A stretch of DNA of 12,995 bases from contig CAAGDT010000067.1 in NCBI GenBank assembly GCA_900768675.1, positions 1-12,995 on the forward strand. The letters are read 5' to 3'. Of the stretch, positions 1-5,883 are shown piece by piece. This DNA is from Oscillospiraceae bacterium. Lineage in GTDB: Bacteria > Bacillota > Clostridia > Oscillospirales > Ruminococcaceae. The notes under the pieces were generated by a model that ran no database searches, was not told the DNA's origin, and was given only the letters and a program-made list of their open reading frames with translations. Both the position numbers and the translations under genes were made by a program. Position 1 is the first letter of the stretch. Every line of letters starts with the position of its first letter.

Positions 1-226
1 CGCCGTAAACCTCGTCCTCAAGGTCATAAACAGCTTCTTCAACGTCGTTTACAACGTCTGTAAGGTCGGCTAAATCGGAGTCGATATCCTCGATATTAAC
101 GGCGATATCGCCTAAAACATCAATAATAGCGGCTAAAATCTTACCCTCGTTGGTTTCTGTATCAAGCTTCATGCCTTCAACAAGACCCTTGATATAGGAT
201 ACCTTTTCAGCAATAGTCATATCCAT
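1..226 (-). CDS. CD1247 N-terminal domain-type conserved protein, 5' part (runs off left edge)
   Basis: The visible 75 codons begin MDMTIAEKVSYIKGL and continue as an acidic, helical stretch rich in Asp, Glu, Ile, Leu and Val. From memory this matches the conserved N-terminal domain named after C. difficile CD1247, often found just downstream of efp in Clostridia. Its function is not known; relatives carry a C-terminal cysteine-rich zinc-ribbon-like part, which would lie outside the window. The acidic region (residues about 40-74) has hydrophobic residues every three to four positions, so it may form a coiled coil or helical bundle. The start at 226 is favoured over the ATG at 220 because AAAGGAGG lies 8 bases before 226 but 14 before 220. 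The gene begins 23 bases after the efp stop with no terminator between them, so it should be co-transcribed with efp. Confidence 0.85.
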   Translation of the reverse strand, partial: MDMTIAEKVSYIKGLVEGMKLDTETNEGKILAAIIDVLGDIAVNIEDIDSDLADLTDVVNDVEEAVYDLEDEVYG

Positions 227-249
227 AGTAATATCCTCCTTTAAAAGAA

Positions 250-813
250 TTACTTGTTTGCACGCTCCATATATTCGCCTGTTCTTGTATCAATTCTGAT
301 AATATCGCCGATGTCGATAAACAGCGGTACACGGATTTCTGCGCCTGTTTCAAGTGTTGCGGGCTTGGTAGCGTTTGTAGCGGTATCGCCCTTGAAGCCG
401 GGGTCGGTTTCTGTAACTTCAAGCTCAACGAAGTTGGGGGGCTCAACGCCGAATACCTTTCCCTTGTAGGAAAGAATCTTGCATGTCATATTTTCCTTAA
501 CGAACTTGAAGTTGTCTCCAACGTCGCTTGCATTAACGGGAACGTCCTCGTAGGTTTCGCTGTCCATGAAGTGGTATAATTCGCCGTCAGCGTAGGTAAA
601 CTCCATATCCTTTCTCTCAACGAAAGCAGTAGGGAATTTAGCGGTAGGGTTGTATGACTTTTCAACAACAGCGCCTGTTATTACGTTCTTGGTCTTTGTT
701 CTTACGAAAGCTGCGCCTTTACCGGGCTTGACATGCTGGAATTCAACGACCTGCATTACGTTGCCGTCTTCTTCGAATGTCATGCCGTTTCTGAAATCGC
801 CTGCTGTAATCAT
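250..813 (-). CDS. efp: Translation elongation factor P
   Basis: EF-P binds between the P and E sites of stalled ribosomes and promotes peptide bond formation at polyproline stretches. The 187-residue product has the usual EF-P length and three-barrel layout: a KOW-like N-terminal domain (about 1-65), an OB domain (about 66-128) and a C-terminal OB domain (about 130-187) ending with the family motif around GDIIRIDTRTGEY. The tip loop reads HVKPGKG, so the residue that would carry the modification is Lys32, as in B. subtilis EF-P. No earA, epmA or epmB modification gene is visible here. A strong AAGGAGGA ribosome binding site lies 10 bases before the ATG. The gene has its own sigma-A-like promoter in the gap after the aminopeptidase gene and probably shares a transcript with the CD1247-type gene. 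Confidence 0.97.
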   Translation of the reverse strand: MITAGDFRNGMTFEEDGNVMQVVEFQHVKPGKGAAFVRTKTKNVITGAVVEKSYNPTAKFPTAFVERKDMEFTYADGELYHFMDSETYEDVPVNASDVGDNFKFVKENMTCKILSYKGKVFGVEPPNFVELEVTETDPGFKGDTATNATKPATLETGAEIRVPLFIDIGDIIRIDTRTGEYMERANK

Positions 814-863
814 AATTTATTGTCCTCCTTAAAATATGTCGTAGAAACATAAATATCTCTTAT

Positions 864-892
864 ATTATACAGTATCCTATAGAAAATTTCAA
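864..892 (-). promoter_or_regulatory. Sigma-A-type promoter of efp
   Basis: On the minus strand a TTGAAA box (887-892) is separated by exactly 17 bases from a perfect TATAAT (864-869). Transcription would begin near 857-858, giving a leader of about 44 bases before the efp ATG. The -35 box lies inside the downstream arm of the inverted repeat at 881-911. The match and spacing are read directly; activity is inferred. Confidence 0.8.
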
Positions 893-911
893 GTATTTTT
901 TGAAATTTTCT
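881..911. repeat. Perfect 12-bp inverted repeat with 7-base loop between pepP and efp
   Basis: The arms AGAAAATTTCAA (881-892) and TTGAAATTTTCT (900-911) are exact reverse complements around a 7-base spacer. It begins 5 bases after the aminopeptidase stop codon. As RNA it could fold as an AT-rich hairpin, but no U-run follows (the next bases are ATAGGATAC), so it is not a classical intrinsic terminator. It could be a weak 3' processing or stabilising hairpin, or an operator, since one arm holds the efp -35 box. Confidence 0.7.
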
Positions 912-915
912 GAAA

Positions 916-1983
916 TTAAATATAGATAAGTGTTTTCGGCGCCTTAGTCAGGTTCATACAGCCGTCTGTTGTAACAACAACCATATCCTCAATACGAACG
1001 CCGTACTTGTGTGGAATATAAACTCCCGGCTCAATTGTTATAACCATTCCCTCGTGGAGTGTAAAGGGACTTTTTGCGGAAATTGCAGGGGGCTCGTGTA
1101 TCTCAAGTCCTACCCCGTGTCCAAGCCCGTGAGTAAAGTAATTCTCGTAGCCCCATGCGTCAAGAGTGCTTCTCGCAACGTTATCCAAAAGCTTTCCCGT
1201 AATATCGGAACGCACTGCCTTTAAAGCATCGGTATTAGCTCCCCATACCGCATTGTAGATATTCTTCATCTCATCGTCCGGCTTTCCGATAACAACCGTG
1301 CGGGTCATATCAGAGTGGTAGCCGTCAACTACTGCACCAAAATCAAGGGTTAAAAACTCCCCGTTCTGCAAGGGCTTGTCCGTTGGTACGGCGTGGGGGC
1401 AGGCGGAATTGACTCCCGAAGCTGCAATTGTATCGAAGGAAATGCCGTCTGCACCTAAATCCATCATATAGAAATTCAGCACGGAGGCAACCTGCTTTTC
1501 GGTCATTCCCGGTCTTATTGCGGTTATAAGCTTTGAGAAAGCCCCCTCAGCTATTCTCTGTGCAGCCTCAATCTTGCTTATTTCCTCAGCACTTTTTATT
1601 ATACGCATCTTGTCGATAACCGAGGAAAGCCAGCCCGAGGAATCTACGGTAAGTGCATTAAAAAGCTTCTTGTACTCTTCAAGCTCGCTTACCGTCATGG
1701 TCTTGCTTTCGATTGAAACAACCTTTATTCCGTGCCGCTCGATTATGGAATAAAGCTGCTTTCGCATATCGGTAAGAAGCATTACCTCGCAGTTTTCAAC
1801 CTGCTGCTCCGCCTTTTCGTAGTAGCGGGAATCCACTATAAAATAGCCCTTGTCCCGTGTTACAAAAACAATGCCCGCAGAGGAGGCAAAGCCCGTTACA
1901 TAGCGGCGGGCAACCTCGCCGGTTATAAGAGCGCCGTGGGTCGGGTCCTTAAGCTCGGCGGCAATTCTGTCAATTCTGTTCAT
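916..1983 (-). CDS. pepP: Xaa-Pro aminopeptidase (M24B metallopeptidase)
   Basis: This 355-residue protein belongs to the M24 family, which removes N-terminal residues preceding proline using a dinuclear metal centre. The N-terminal half (about 1-125) is the creatinase-like domain and the C-terminal half is the pita-bread catalytic domain. All five metal ligands are visible: Asp214 and Asp225 (LDFG to YHSDMTRT), His289 (GLGHGVGLEIHEPP), Glu318 (ITIEPG) and Glu332 (VRIED). His197 in CPHAVPT fits the conserved substrate-binding histidine. The ATG abuts the aroQ stop (TAAATG), with a GGA-containing site inside the aroQ end, so translation is probably coupled. The aroQ-pepP-efp order is conserved in many Firmicutes (yqhS-yqhT-efp in Bacillus). 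Xaa-Pro dipeptidase (pepQ) is the alternative name; sequence alone does not separate the two with certainty. Confidence 0.95.
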   Translation of the reverse strand: MNRIDRIAAELKDPTHGALITGEVARRYVTGFASSAGIVFVTRDKGYFIVDSRYYEKAEQQVENCEVMLLTDMRKQLYSIIERHGIKVVSIESKTMTVSELEEYKKLFNALTVDSSGWLSSVIDKMRIIKSAEEISKIEAAQRIAEGAFSKLITAIRPGMTEKQVASVLNFYMMDLGADGISFDTIAASGVNSACPHAVPTDKPLQNGEFLTLDFGAVVDGYHSDMTRTVVIGKPDDEMKNIYNAVWGANTDALKAVRSDITGKLLDNVARSTLDAWGYENYFTHGLGHGVGLEIHEPPAISAKSPFTLHEGMVITIEPGVYIPHKYGVRIEDMVVVTTDGCMNLTKAPKTLIYI

Positions 1984-2415
1984 TTAAGCGTCCTTTCCCG
2001 CAAGAGCTGCAATTGCAAGCTTGTACACGTTTTTGCCGAATCCGCAGATAACCCCTGTGCAGACAGCGGAAATCATTGACTTGTGGCGGAATTCCTCCCG
2101 CTTGTGGACATTAGAAAGGTGAACCTCAACGCAGGGCAGCTCAACTGCGGCGATAGCGTCACGGATTGCCACGCTGTAATGAGTATATGCACCCGCATTG
2201 ATAACTATACCATCCGCATTTTCCCTTGCGCTGTGTATAAAATCAATAAGCGCACCCTCGCTGTTGGACTGGAAAAAGGTAGGCTCTACTCCTATTTTTT
2301 TGCAGTACTGCGAAATTTCGGCGTTAATGCTTTCAAGGGTATCGCTTCCGTATATTTCCGGCTCTCTTTTTCCCAGCATATCAAGGTTAGGGCCGTTTAT
2401 AATGAACAGCTTCAT
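1984..2415 (-). CDS. aroQ: 3-dehydroquinate dehydratase, type II
   Basis: AroQ dehydrates 3-dehydroquinate to 3-dehydroshikimate in the shikimate pathway. The 143-residue length is typical of the dodecameric type II enzyme. Family motifs appear in order: the opening INGPNLDMLGKREPEIYG with the flexible-lid Arg17 and catalytic Tyr22, then QSNSEG, INAGAYTHYS with the substrate-contacting Asn and the active-site His region, and EVHLSNVHKREEFR with the conserved catalytic His. A GGGAGGG ribosome binding site lies close before the ATG and the gap to the upstream gene is 21 bases. No other aromatic amino acid gene is near, so the location reflects the conserved aroQ-pepP-efp neighbourhood rather than a shikimate operon. 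Confidence 0.97.
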   Translation of the reverse strand: MKLFIINGPNLDMLGKREPEIYGSDTLESINAEISQYCKKIGVEPTFFQSNSEGALIDFIHSARENADGIVINAGAYTHYSVAIRDAIAAVELPCVEVHLSNVHKREEFRHKSMISAVCTGVICGFGKNVYKLAIAALAGKDA

Positions 2416-2436
2416 ATCAATCCCTCCCGATAATAT

Positions 2437-3276
2437 TTATAAGCTTTCGTAATATTTTTTCATTTGTGCGGCGTCCTCAGCCTGTGTTCCTGCGCTTTCG
2501 CAGATGATTGACGGGCAGAGCCCCCGCTTTGCGAACTGCTCCATCAGCGGCTCAAATTCGGGGCCGTACTCCTTGTCCGAAAATGTAAGGTGCATTTTCT
2601 CCCCGCCTGTGGTGTACATTATGCGGCTGAAATGGACGTGAAAGCGCTTAAGCCTGTCGTGACCAAGCTTGTTTTCAATTTCGTCAAGTATCGCCGCATA
2701 ATCCGCTTCGCCCTTTATTCCGCCAAGCGTGCGGGCATTGAGATGTCCGAAGTCAACGCAGGGCAGAAACCTCTCGTCAACCCCGCAAAGCTCTATAACC
2801 TCGGAAAGAGTGCCAAGCTGGTTGATTTTGCCCATTGTTTCGGGGCAGATTATAATATCGCTCAGCCCGTTTTCGTCAAGGGCAGCCTGCGCCTTTGTCA
2901 GCGTATCAAAGGCAAGGGCAGTCGCCGCCTCTCTTGTCATTTTTGAGCAGGAGCCGGAATGTACAACTATCTTTTCAGCCCCAAGCTTTTTGGCAGCCCG
3001 TCCGCTTTCAAGAATATAGTCAACGCTTTTAAGCCTTGTTTCCTCGCTTTCGCTTGAAAGGGAGATAAAATAAGGTGCGTGCAGGGACAGATAAATCCCG
3101 TTTTCCTTTGCTATACCGGGCAGCAGATTATATGACTTTTCCGAAATTCTTACCCCTCTGCCGCATTCTATTTCATATCCGTTAAGTCCCATTGAGGCGA
3201 GATATTCGGGGAGCTGTTCGGGGAATTTTCGCTTTCCGAAGCTTTCCGAATTGCCGCCGGGTCCGAATGTAATCAT
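2437..3276 (-). CDS. Endonuclease IV-like TIM barrel protein (possible AP endonuclease)
   Basis: The 279-residue product resembles the AP endonuclease family 2 / xylose isomerase-like TIM barrel fold. Residues at the ends of successive strands match the trinuclear zinc site of E. coli Nfo: His66 (LHAPY), His106 (VVHSG), Glu146 (CPETMG), Asp175 and His178 (VDFGH), His213 or His215 (FHVHF), His229 (KMHL) and Glu260 (CESAG). The family member would cut DNA 5' of abasic sites. One ligand differs: Nfo Asp229 lies two residues before its last barrel histidine, and here that position appears to be Lys227, with Glu226 adjacent. Either the site has rearranged or the enzyme acts on something else, so I give no gene symbol. 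An AAAGGA site precedes the ATG, and the gene starts 15 bases after the yqeG stop. Confidence 0.8.
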   Translation of the reverse strand: MITFGPGGNSESFGKRKFPEQLPEYLASMGLNGYEIECGRGVRISEKSYNLLPGIAKENGIYLSLHAPYFISLSSESEETRLKSVDYILESGRAAKKLGAEKIVVHSGSCSKMTREAATALAFDTLTKAQAALDENGLSDIIICPETMGKINQLGTLSEVIELCGVDERFLPCVDFGHLNARTLGGIKGEADYAAILDEIENKLGHDRLKRFHVHFSRIMYTTGGEKMHLTFSDKEYGPEFEPLMEQFAKRGLCPSIICESAGTQAEDAAQMKKYYESL

Positions 3277-3291
3277 AATTAGTCCTTTCGG

Positions 3292-3786
3292 TTACTTTAA
3301 TTTACTGAAATCTCTTTTAAACACTATGCTTTCCGCCGCCCTTTTCAGCTTGAAAAGAATACCTTTTTCTATATGGAAAGGCTCAACAAGGATTGTTTTA
3401 AGTCCCGCAAAATTTCCGCCCATAACGTCGGTAAAAATCTGGTCGCCCACAACTGCTGTCCTGCTTTTATCGCTTCCAAGCTTTTTAAGCGCCCGATTTA
3501 TGCCATAGGTAAGGGGCTTTCCGCCTGAGGATATAAAATCCAGTCCAAGCTTTGCCGCAAGAGGCGCAACCCGCTTCTTCGTGTTGTTTGAAACCACCAT
3601 CATTTTAACCCCGAGAGCCTTCATTTCATCAAGCCACTGGGGTATTCCCTCCTCTGCGGCGGGGTTTCCGTGCATTGAAAGGGTGTTGTCAAGGTCAAGG
3701 ATAAGGGCGTCAATTTCGTTTTCCTCTAAAAAGCTCCTGTCTATACTAAGAACGTTTCTTACCCAAAGCGCAGGCTTAAAAATCAT
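3292..3786 (-). CDS. YqeG family HAD-IIIA phosphatase
   Basis: The 164-residue protein has the full set of HAD phosphatase motifs: motif I DLDNTL with nucleophile Asp31 and acid/base Asp33, motif II VVSNN (Ser66), motif III Lys90 in GGKP, and motif IV VGDQIFTDV with Asp115 and Asp120. The size, the start MIFKPALWV and the short cap match the YqeG family, related to the Gep4 type of phosphatidylglycerophosphate phosphatase. A role in making phosphatidylglycerol is plausible but only inferred. In Bacillus, yqeG heads an operon with yqeH, aroE, yhbY, nadD, yqeK and rsfS. Here it is separated from the last four by rpsU and transcribed after them, and yqeH is absent. A strong AAAGGAGGGG lies about 7 bases before the ATG. 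I see no clear promoter in the 78-base gap, so read-through from rpsU is likely. Confidence 0.9.
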   Translation of the reverse strand: MIFKPALWVRNVLSIDRSFLEENEIDALILDLDNTLSMHGNPAAEEGIPQWLDEMKALGVKMMVVSNNTKKRVAPLAAKLGLDFISSGGKPLTYGINRALKKLGSDKSRTAVVGDQIFTDVMGGNFAGLKTILVEPFHIEKGILFKLKRAAESIVFKRDFSKLK

Positions 3787-3809
3787 ACAAACCCCTCCTT
3801 TCGCAGGAC

Positions 3810-3847
3810 AAAAATTTTAGCGGACTCATTTCCGAGCCCGCTTAAAT
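3810..3847 (-). terminator. Terminator-like hairpin after rpsU
   Basis: On the minus strand AGCGGGCTC (3834-3842) pairs with GAGTCCGCT (3819-3827) over a 6-base GGAAAT loop, giving 9 pairs including one G-U. After an A-A mismatch, AATTT and AAATT can extend the stem. AAAATTTTTG follows, so the U-run partly overlaps the lower stem. It is placed where S21 expression would be separated from yqeG. Because no new promoter is evident before yqeG, termination is probably incomplete. Confidence 0.75.
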
Positions 3848-3864
3848 TCTGTGTAATCAGGAAA

Positions 3865-4041
3865 TTACTTGAACTTGCGCTTACGTGCAGCTTCGGACTT
3901 CTTCTTACGCTTTACCGAAGGCTTTTCGTAATGTTCTCTCTTACGAACCTCAGCTAATACGCCGTCTCTTGCGCAGGAACGCTTGAAACGCTTTAAGGCT
4001 GTGTCTAAAGATTCGTTTTTACCGAGACGAATTTCTGCCAT
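3865..4041 (-). CDS. rpsU: 30S ribosomal protein S21
   Basis: A 58-codon gene encodes a short, very basic protein starting MAEIRLGKNESLDTALKRFK and ending in a run of Lys and Arg (about 41-58). This matches bacterial S21 (bS21), which sits on the 30S platform near the anti-Shine-Dalgarno region and helps initiation. The RFKRSCARDG and VRKREHYEKPS segments are typical, and the length is in the normal 57-70 range. The ATG follows GGGAGGG by 6 bases. It stands as its own transcription unit: a consensus promoter about 260 bases upstream, a long leader, and a terminator-like hairpin shortly after the TAA. In some other bacteria rpsU precedes dnaG and rpoD or yqeY; neither is present here. Its small size makes it easy to miss in automatic gene calls. 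Confidence 0.97.
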   Translation of the reverse strand: MAEIRLGKNESLDTALKRFKRSCARDGVLAEVRKREHYEKPSVKRKKKSEAARKRKFK

Positions 4042-4298
4042 CTATATCCCTCCCTTTGCCTTACGGCACAGGTTTGAGTCAACACCGTGCAATTACCGGC
4101 TAACGCCTTTGCCACACGTTTGCTTGCATATTTTCCGTAATCTTGCACAAATTTCGCTTGACAGGCGACAGCCTGCCTGCACTCAATTTGCACAATCTAA
4201 CGAAAAATCTGACTGCGCAATCCTGCGGCAATAATTGTACGGTATTGCCTTAACTACAAGTCAATATCTGCTTAGTAGGCGAACAAATAAAATGCTCA
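4042..4298 (-). ncRNA. Long, potentially structured 5' leader of rpsU
   Basis: This stretch has no convincing gene and would be the untranslated leader from the promoter at 4305-4333. Hairpins seen by eye, from the 5' side of the RNA: GGCAATA/TATTGCC with a 9-base loop (4227-4249); a long two-part stem (4145-4193) with GTGCAAATT pairing AATTTGTGC outside (two G-U pairs) and GGCAGGC pairing GCCTGTC inside over a TGTC loop; a small GGC-GTTA-GCC; and UGCC-GUAA-GGCA with a GNRA tetraloop (4057-4068) a few bases before the ribosome binding site. S21 leaders could be autoregulatory, as for other ribosomal proteins, but I recognise no known family. No U-run follows the hairpins, so attenuation by termination looks unlikely. 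Whether it folds and regulates is inferred. Confidence 0.5.
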
Positions 4299-4304
4299 AC
4301 AAGT

Positions 4305-4333
4305 ATTATACAACAGATAGCATAAATTGTCAA
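4305..4333 (-). promoter_or_regulatory. Perfect consensus sigma-A promoter of rpsU
   Basis: On the minus strand TTGACA (4328-4333) and TATAAT (4305-4310) are separated by exactly 17 bases, the full housekeeping consensus. The start site should be near 4297-4300, about 257 bases before the rpsU ATG. It lies 44 bases after the rsfS stop codon, with phased A-tracts in between. This fits a strong, growth-linked promoter for a ribosomal protein. Confidence 0.9.
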
Positions 4334-4336
4334 GAC

Positions 4337-4372
4337 TTTTTTGCGCTATTTTTGCGTTATTTTGCATTATTT
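4337..4372 (-). repeat. Phased A-tract repeats / UP element upstream of rpsU promoter
   Basis: Between the rsfS stop and the -35 box, four degenerate copies of a 10-12 base unit (GCGAAATAAT, GCAAAATAAC, GCAAAAATAGC, GCAAAAAAGTC on the minus strand) place A-runs at 4370-4372, 4360-4363, 4349-4353 and 4337-4342. Run centres are about 9.5, 10.5 and 11.5 bases apart, and run length grows from 3 to 6 towards the promoter. Such spacing is known to bend DNA and to bind the RNA polymerase alpha C-terminal domain as an UP element. The repeat is seen; the role is inferred. Confidence 0.6.
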
Positions 4373-4377
4373 CGCTG

Positions 4378-4731
4378 TTATTTCAAAAATTCCTCAGCGC
4401 TTATCTCCTCGCCGTCCTGCCACATACGCTCAAGGTCGTAAAATTCTCTTGTTTCCTTGTAGAAAACGTGCACAACAACGTCGATATAATCAAGGGTTAT
4501 CCAGGCTGTTCCCTGCTGGCTTATGGAGCATTTGGGCTGAACTCCCTGCTCGCCCATCTGAAACTCAACCTCGTCTGCAAGGGCCTTGACCTGTGTCGAG
4601 CTGCCGCCCTCGGCGATTACAAAATAGTTTGCAAGCACCGTAAGGTCGCCTATCTTTATTATCTTTATGTTGCCCGCTTTTTTAGAATCAAGGGCTTTTA
4701 CAACGGTTTTCAGTATTTCTGTATCTGTCAT
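4378..4731 (-). CDS. rsfS: Ribosomal silencing factor RsfS (Iojap/YbeB family)
   Basis: The 117-residue product has the RsfS fold and markers: an N-terminal helix, the central GDLTVLANYFVIAEG strand region, the STQVKALADEVE helix and the WITLDYIDVVVHVF core followed by REFYDLERMW. RsfS binds uL14 on the 50S subunit and prevents 30S joining, lowering translation during starvation or assembly. It overlaps the yqeK stop by four bases (ATGA) with an AAAGGAA site upstream, indicating translational coupling. It is the last gene of the large operon. No hairpin terminator follows it before the rpsU promoter, so operon transcripts may run on into rpsU. In many Clostridia an LCP-type cell-wall gene separates yqeK from rsfS and leuS follows; both are absent here. 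Confidence 0.96.
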   Translation of the reverse strand: MTDTEILKTVVKALDSKKAGNIKIIKIGDLTVLANYFVIAEGGSSTQVKALADEVEFQMGEQGVQPKCSISQQGTAWITLDYIDVVVHVFYKETREFYDLERMWQDGEEISAEEFLK

Positions 4732-5303
4732 TTCTCATTTCCTTTCGCTTTATCCATATAGTAGTTGTAGGCTTCCGTAGTTGAAACGGGTATCTTTTTT
4801 TCCGAAGAAACAAGGTCGGGAATTAGCCACTTAAGTGCCTGATACATTCCGTTTTCAAGGCTTTTCAGAGCGTAGTTCCTGTACTTTTCCACCTCGGGAA
4901 AATCCCTGTCCTCGGACACTAAATCCGCAAGATATACGATTTTTTCAAGCTTCGACATGTGTGCTCTGCCCACGGTATGAAAGCGGATTGCATTAAAAAT
5001 ATCGTTATCCTCTATTCCAAGAACATTTTTAACATAATATGCTCCAGCTATACCGTGCCAGGTACTTCTCGCTTCAAGCTCCGCCTTGTCCACAAAGCAG
5101 CCTGCCGCAAGCATTTCCTTTTCCTGTACAGAAGGCTCTGCCTCTTTGCGTATATCGTGAAGTATTCCCGCAGTATAAGCCTTCTCCTTATCCTCGCCGA
5201 AAATCTCAGCAAGCCTTACGCACATATCCGCCACACAGCAGCTATGCACATACCGCTTCTTTCCCATCATGCCTTTAATAAGGGCTTTATAATCCTCAGC
5301 CAC
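4728..5303 (-). CDS. yqeK: YqeK family HD-domain hydrolase (Ap4A symmetrical hydrolase)
   Basis: YqeK proteins are HD-domain metal enzymes that split diadenosine tetraphosphate into two ADP. From a GTG start at 5303 the product is 191 residues, with the metal-ligand series His20 (RYVHS), His49-Asp50 (LHDIRKE), His83 (WHG), His109 (FHTVG) and Asp127 (YLADLV) in the usual order. The GTG is preferred because AAGGGGG lies 7 bases before it, the overlap with nadD is only 8 bases, and the protein then begins like its relatives (VAEDYKALIKGM). An in-frame ATG at 5351 would add 16 residues unlike the family and overlap nadD by 56 bases. It sits between nadD and rsfS, the conserved Firmicute order, and overlaps rsfS by four bases. 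Confidence 0.92.
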   Translation of the reverse strand: MAEDYKALIKGMMGKKRYVHSCCVADMCVRLAEIFGEDKEKAYTAGILHDIRKEAEPSVQEKEMLAAGCFVDKAELEARSTWHGIAGAYYVKNVLGIEDNDIFNAIRFHTVGRAHMSKLEKIVYLADLVSEDRDFPEVEKYRNYALKSLENGMYQALKWLIPDLVSSEKKIPVSTTEAYNYYMDKAKGNEK

Positions 5304-5883
5304 GGTAAAGCCCCCTTGCCCTGATATACCGGAGTACATTTTTATCCACAAGGCTTCCCGTATCCTCGCCGTTTTTTATCTTATCCCGTATTTCCGAGGA
5401 GGAAACCTCGATTACAGACAGGTTCAGCACCTTTACCCTGCCAAGCTGATTTGCATACTCATAAAGGTCGGTGTAGCTGTCGTTTTCCCTTGCTGCTGCA
5501 ACAACGTGACATTCCTTCAAGAGAGCCTCGTATCTGTACCAATGCTCAAAATAAAACAGCATATCCCCACCGATTATAAGATAAAACTCCGTATTCTTCG
5601 GGTAAATCTCCTTAAGCGCCCTTACGGTATTTATAGTATAGCTTTTCCCGCCCAGCCGTTTTTCAATATCCGAAACGGTGAAATGCTCGTCCTTTTCAAA
5701 GGCAATACGGCACATCTGGAGCCTGTCCTCAAAGGGCGTTTCATTGGTTTTATGGGGCGAATCCGCCGTTGGGATAATCAGCATTTCATTAAGCTTAAGC
5801 TCCTTAAACGCCGCTCTTGCAAGGGCGGTGTGTCCTGCGTGAACGGGGTTGAAAGCGCCCCCGAAAATTCCTACCTTACTCAT
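5296..5883 (-). CDS. nadD: Nicotinate-nucleotide adenylyltransferase
   Basis: NadD joins nicotinate mononucleotide and ATP to give nicotinate adenine dinucleotide in NAD synthesis. The 195-residue protein starts MSKVGIFGGAFNPVHAGH, the nucleotidyltransferase GxFxPxHxGH motif with His15 and His18. It carries SPHK (42-45), the IGGDML segment (104-109) and the closing SSSEIR (161-166), equivalent to the family ISSTxIR motif that contacts the ATP phosphates. Its ATG lies 8 bases inside the end of yhbY and its own end overlaps yqeK by 8 bases, so three consecutive genes are coupled. The ribosome binding site is weak (AAGAG-like and distant), which also suggests re-initiation after yhbY. Confidence 0.97.
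   Translation of the reverse strand: MSKVGIFGGAFNPVHAGHTALARAAFKELKLNEMLIIPTADSPHKTNETPFEDRLQMCRIAFEKDEHFTVSDIEKRLGGKSYTINTVRALKEIYPKNTEFYLIIGGDMLFYFEHWYRYEALLKECHVVAAARENDSYTDLYEYANQLGRVKVLNLSVIEVSSSEIRDKIKNGEDTGSLVDKNVLRYIRARGLYRG

Noticed and set aside
900..928. TTGAAA on the plus strand in the other arm of the inverted repeat, a possible antisense promoter into pepP
   Set aside because: No acceptable -10 box lies at 16-18 bases; the nearest TATAGA is only 15 away.
4005..4193. 62-codon frame on the minus strand across the rpsU leader and start
   Set aside because: It overlaps rpsU out of frame, needs a non-ATG start without a ribosome binding site, and the sequence looks structured as RNA instead.
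4234..4264. Second possible promoter in the rpsU leader: TTGACT and TACAAT on the minus strand
   Set aside because: The 19-base spacing is poor and the -10 box overlaps the loop of a hairpin. The perfect promoter upstream is a better explanation, though minor use cannot be excluded.
4235..4761. Plus-strand frames across the rpsU promoter region and rsfS
   Set aside because: They are mostly antisense to rsfS or AT-rich promoter DNA, with no ribosome binding site and no family similarity.
5304..5351. Longer start for yqeK at the ATG at 5351
   Set aside because: It would overlap nadD by 56 bases and add 16 residues unlike the family, while the GTG at 5303 has a well-placed ribosome binding site.
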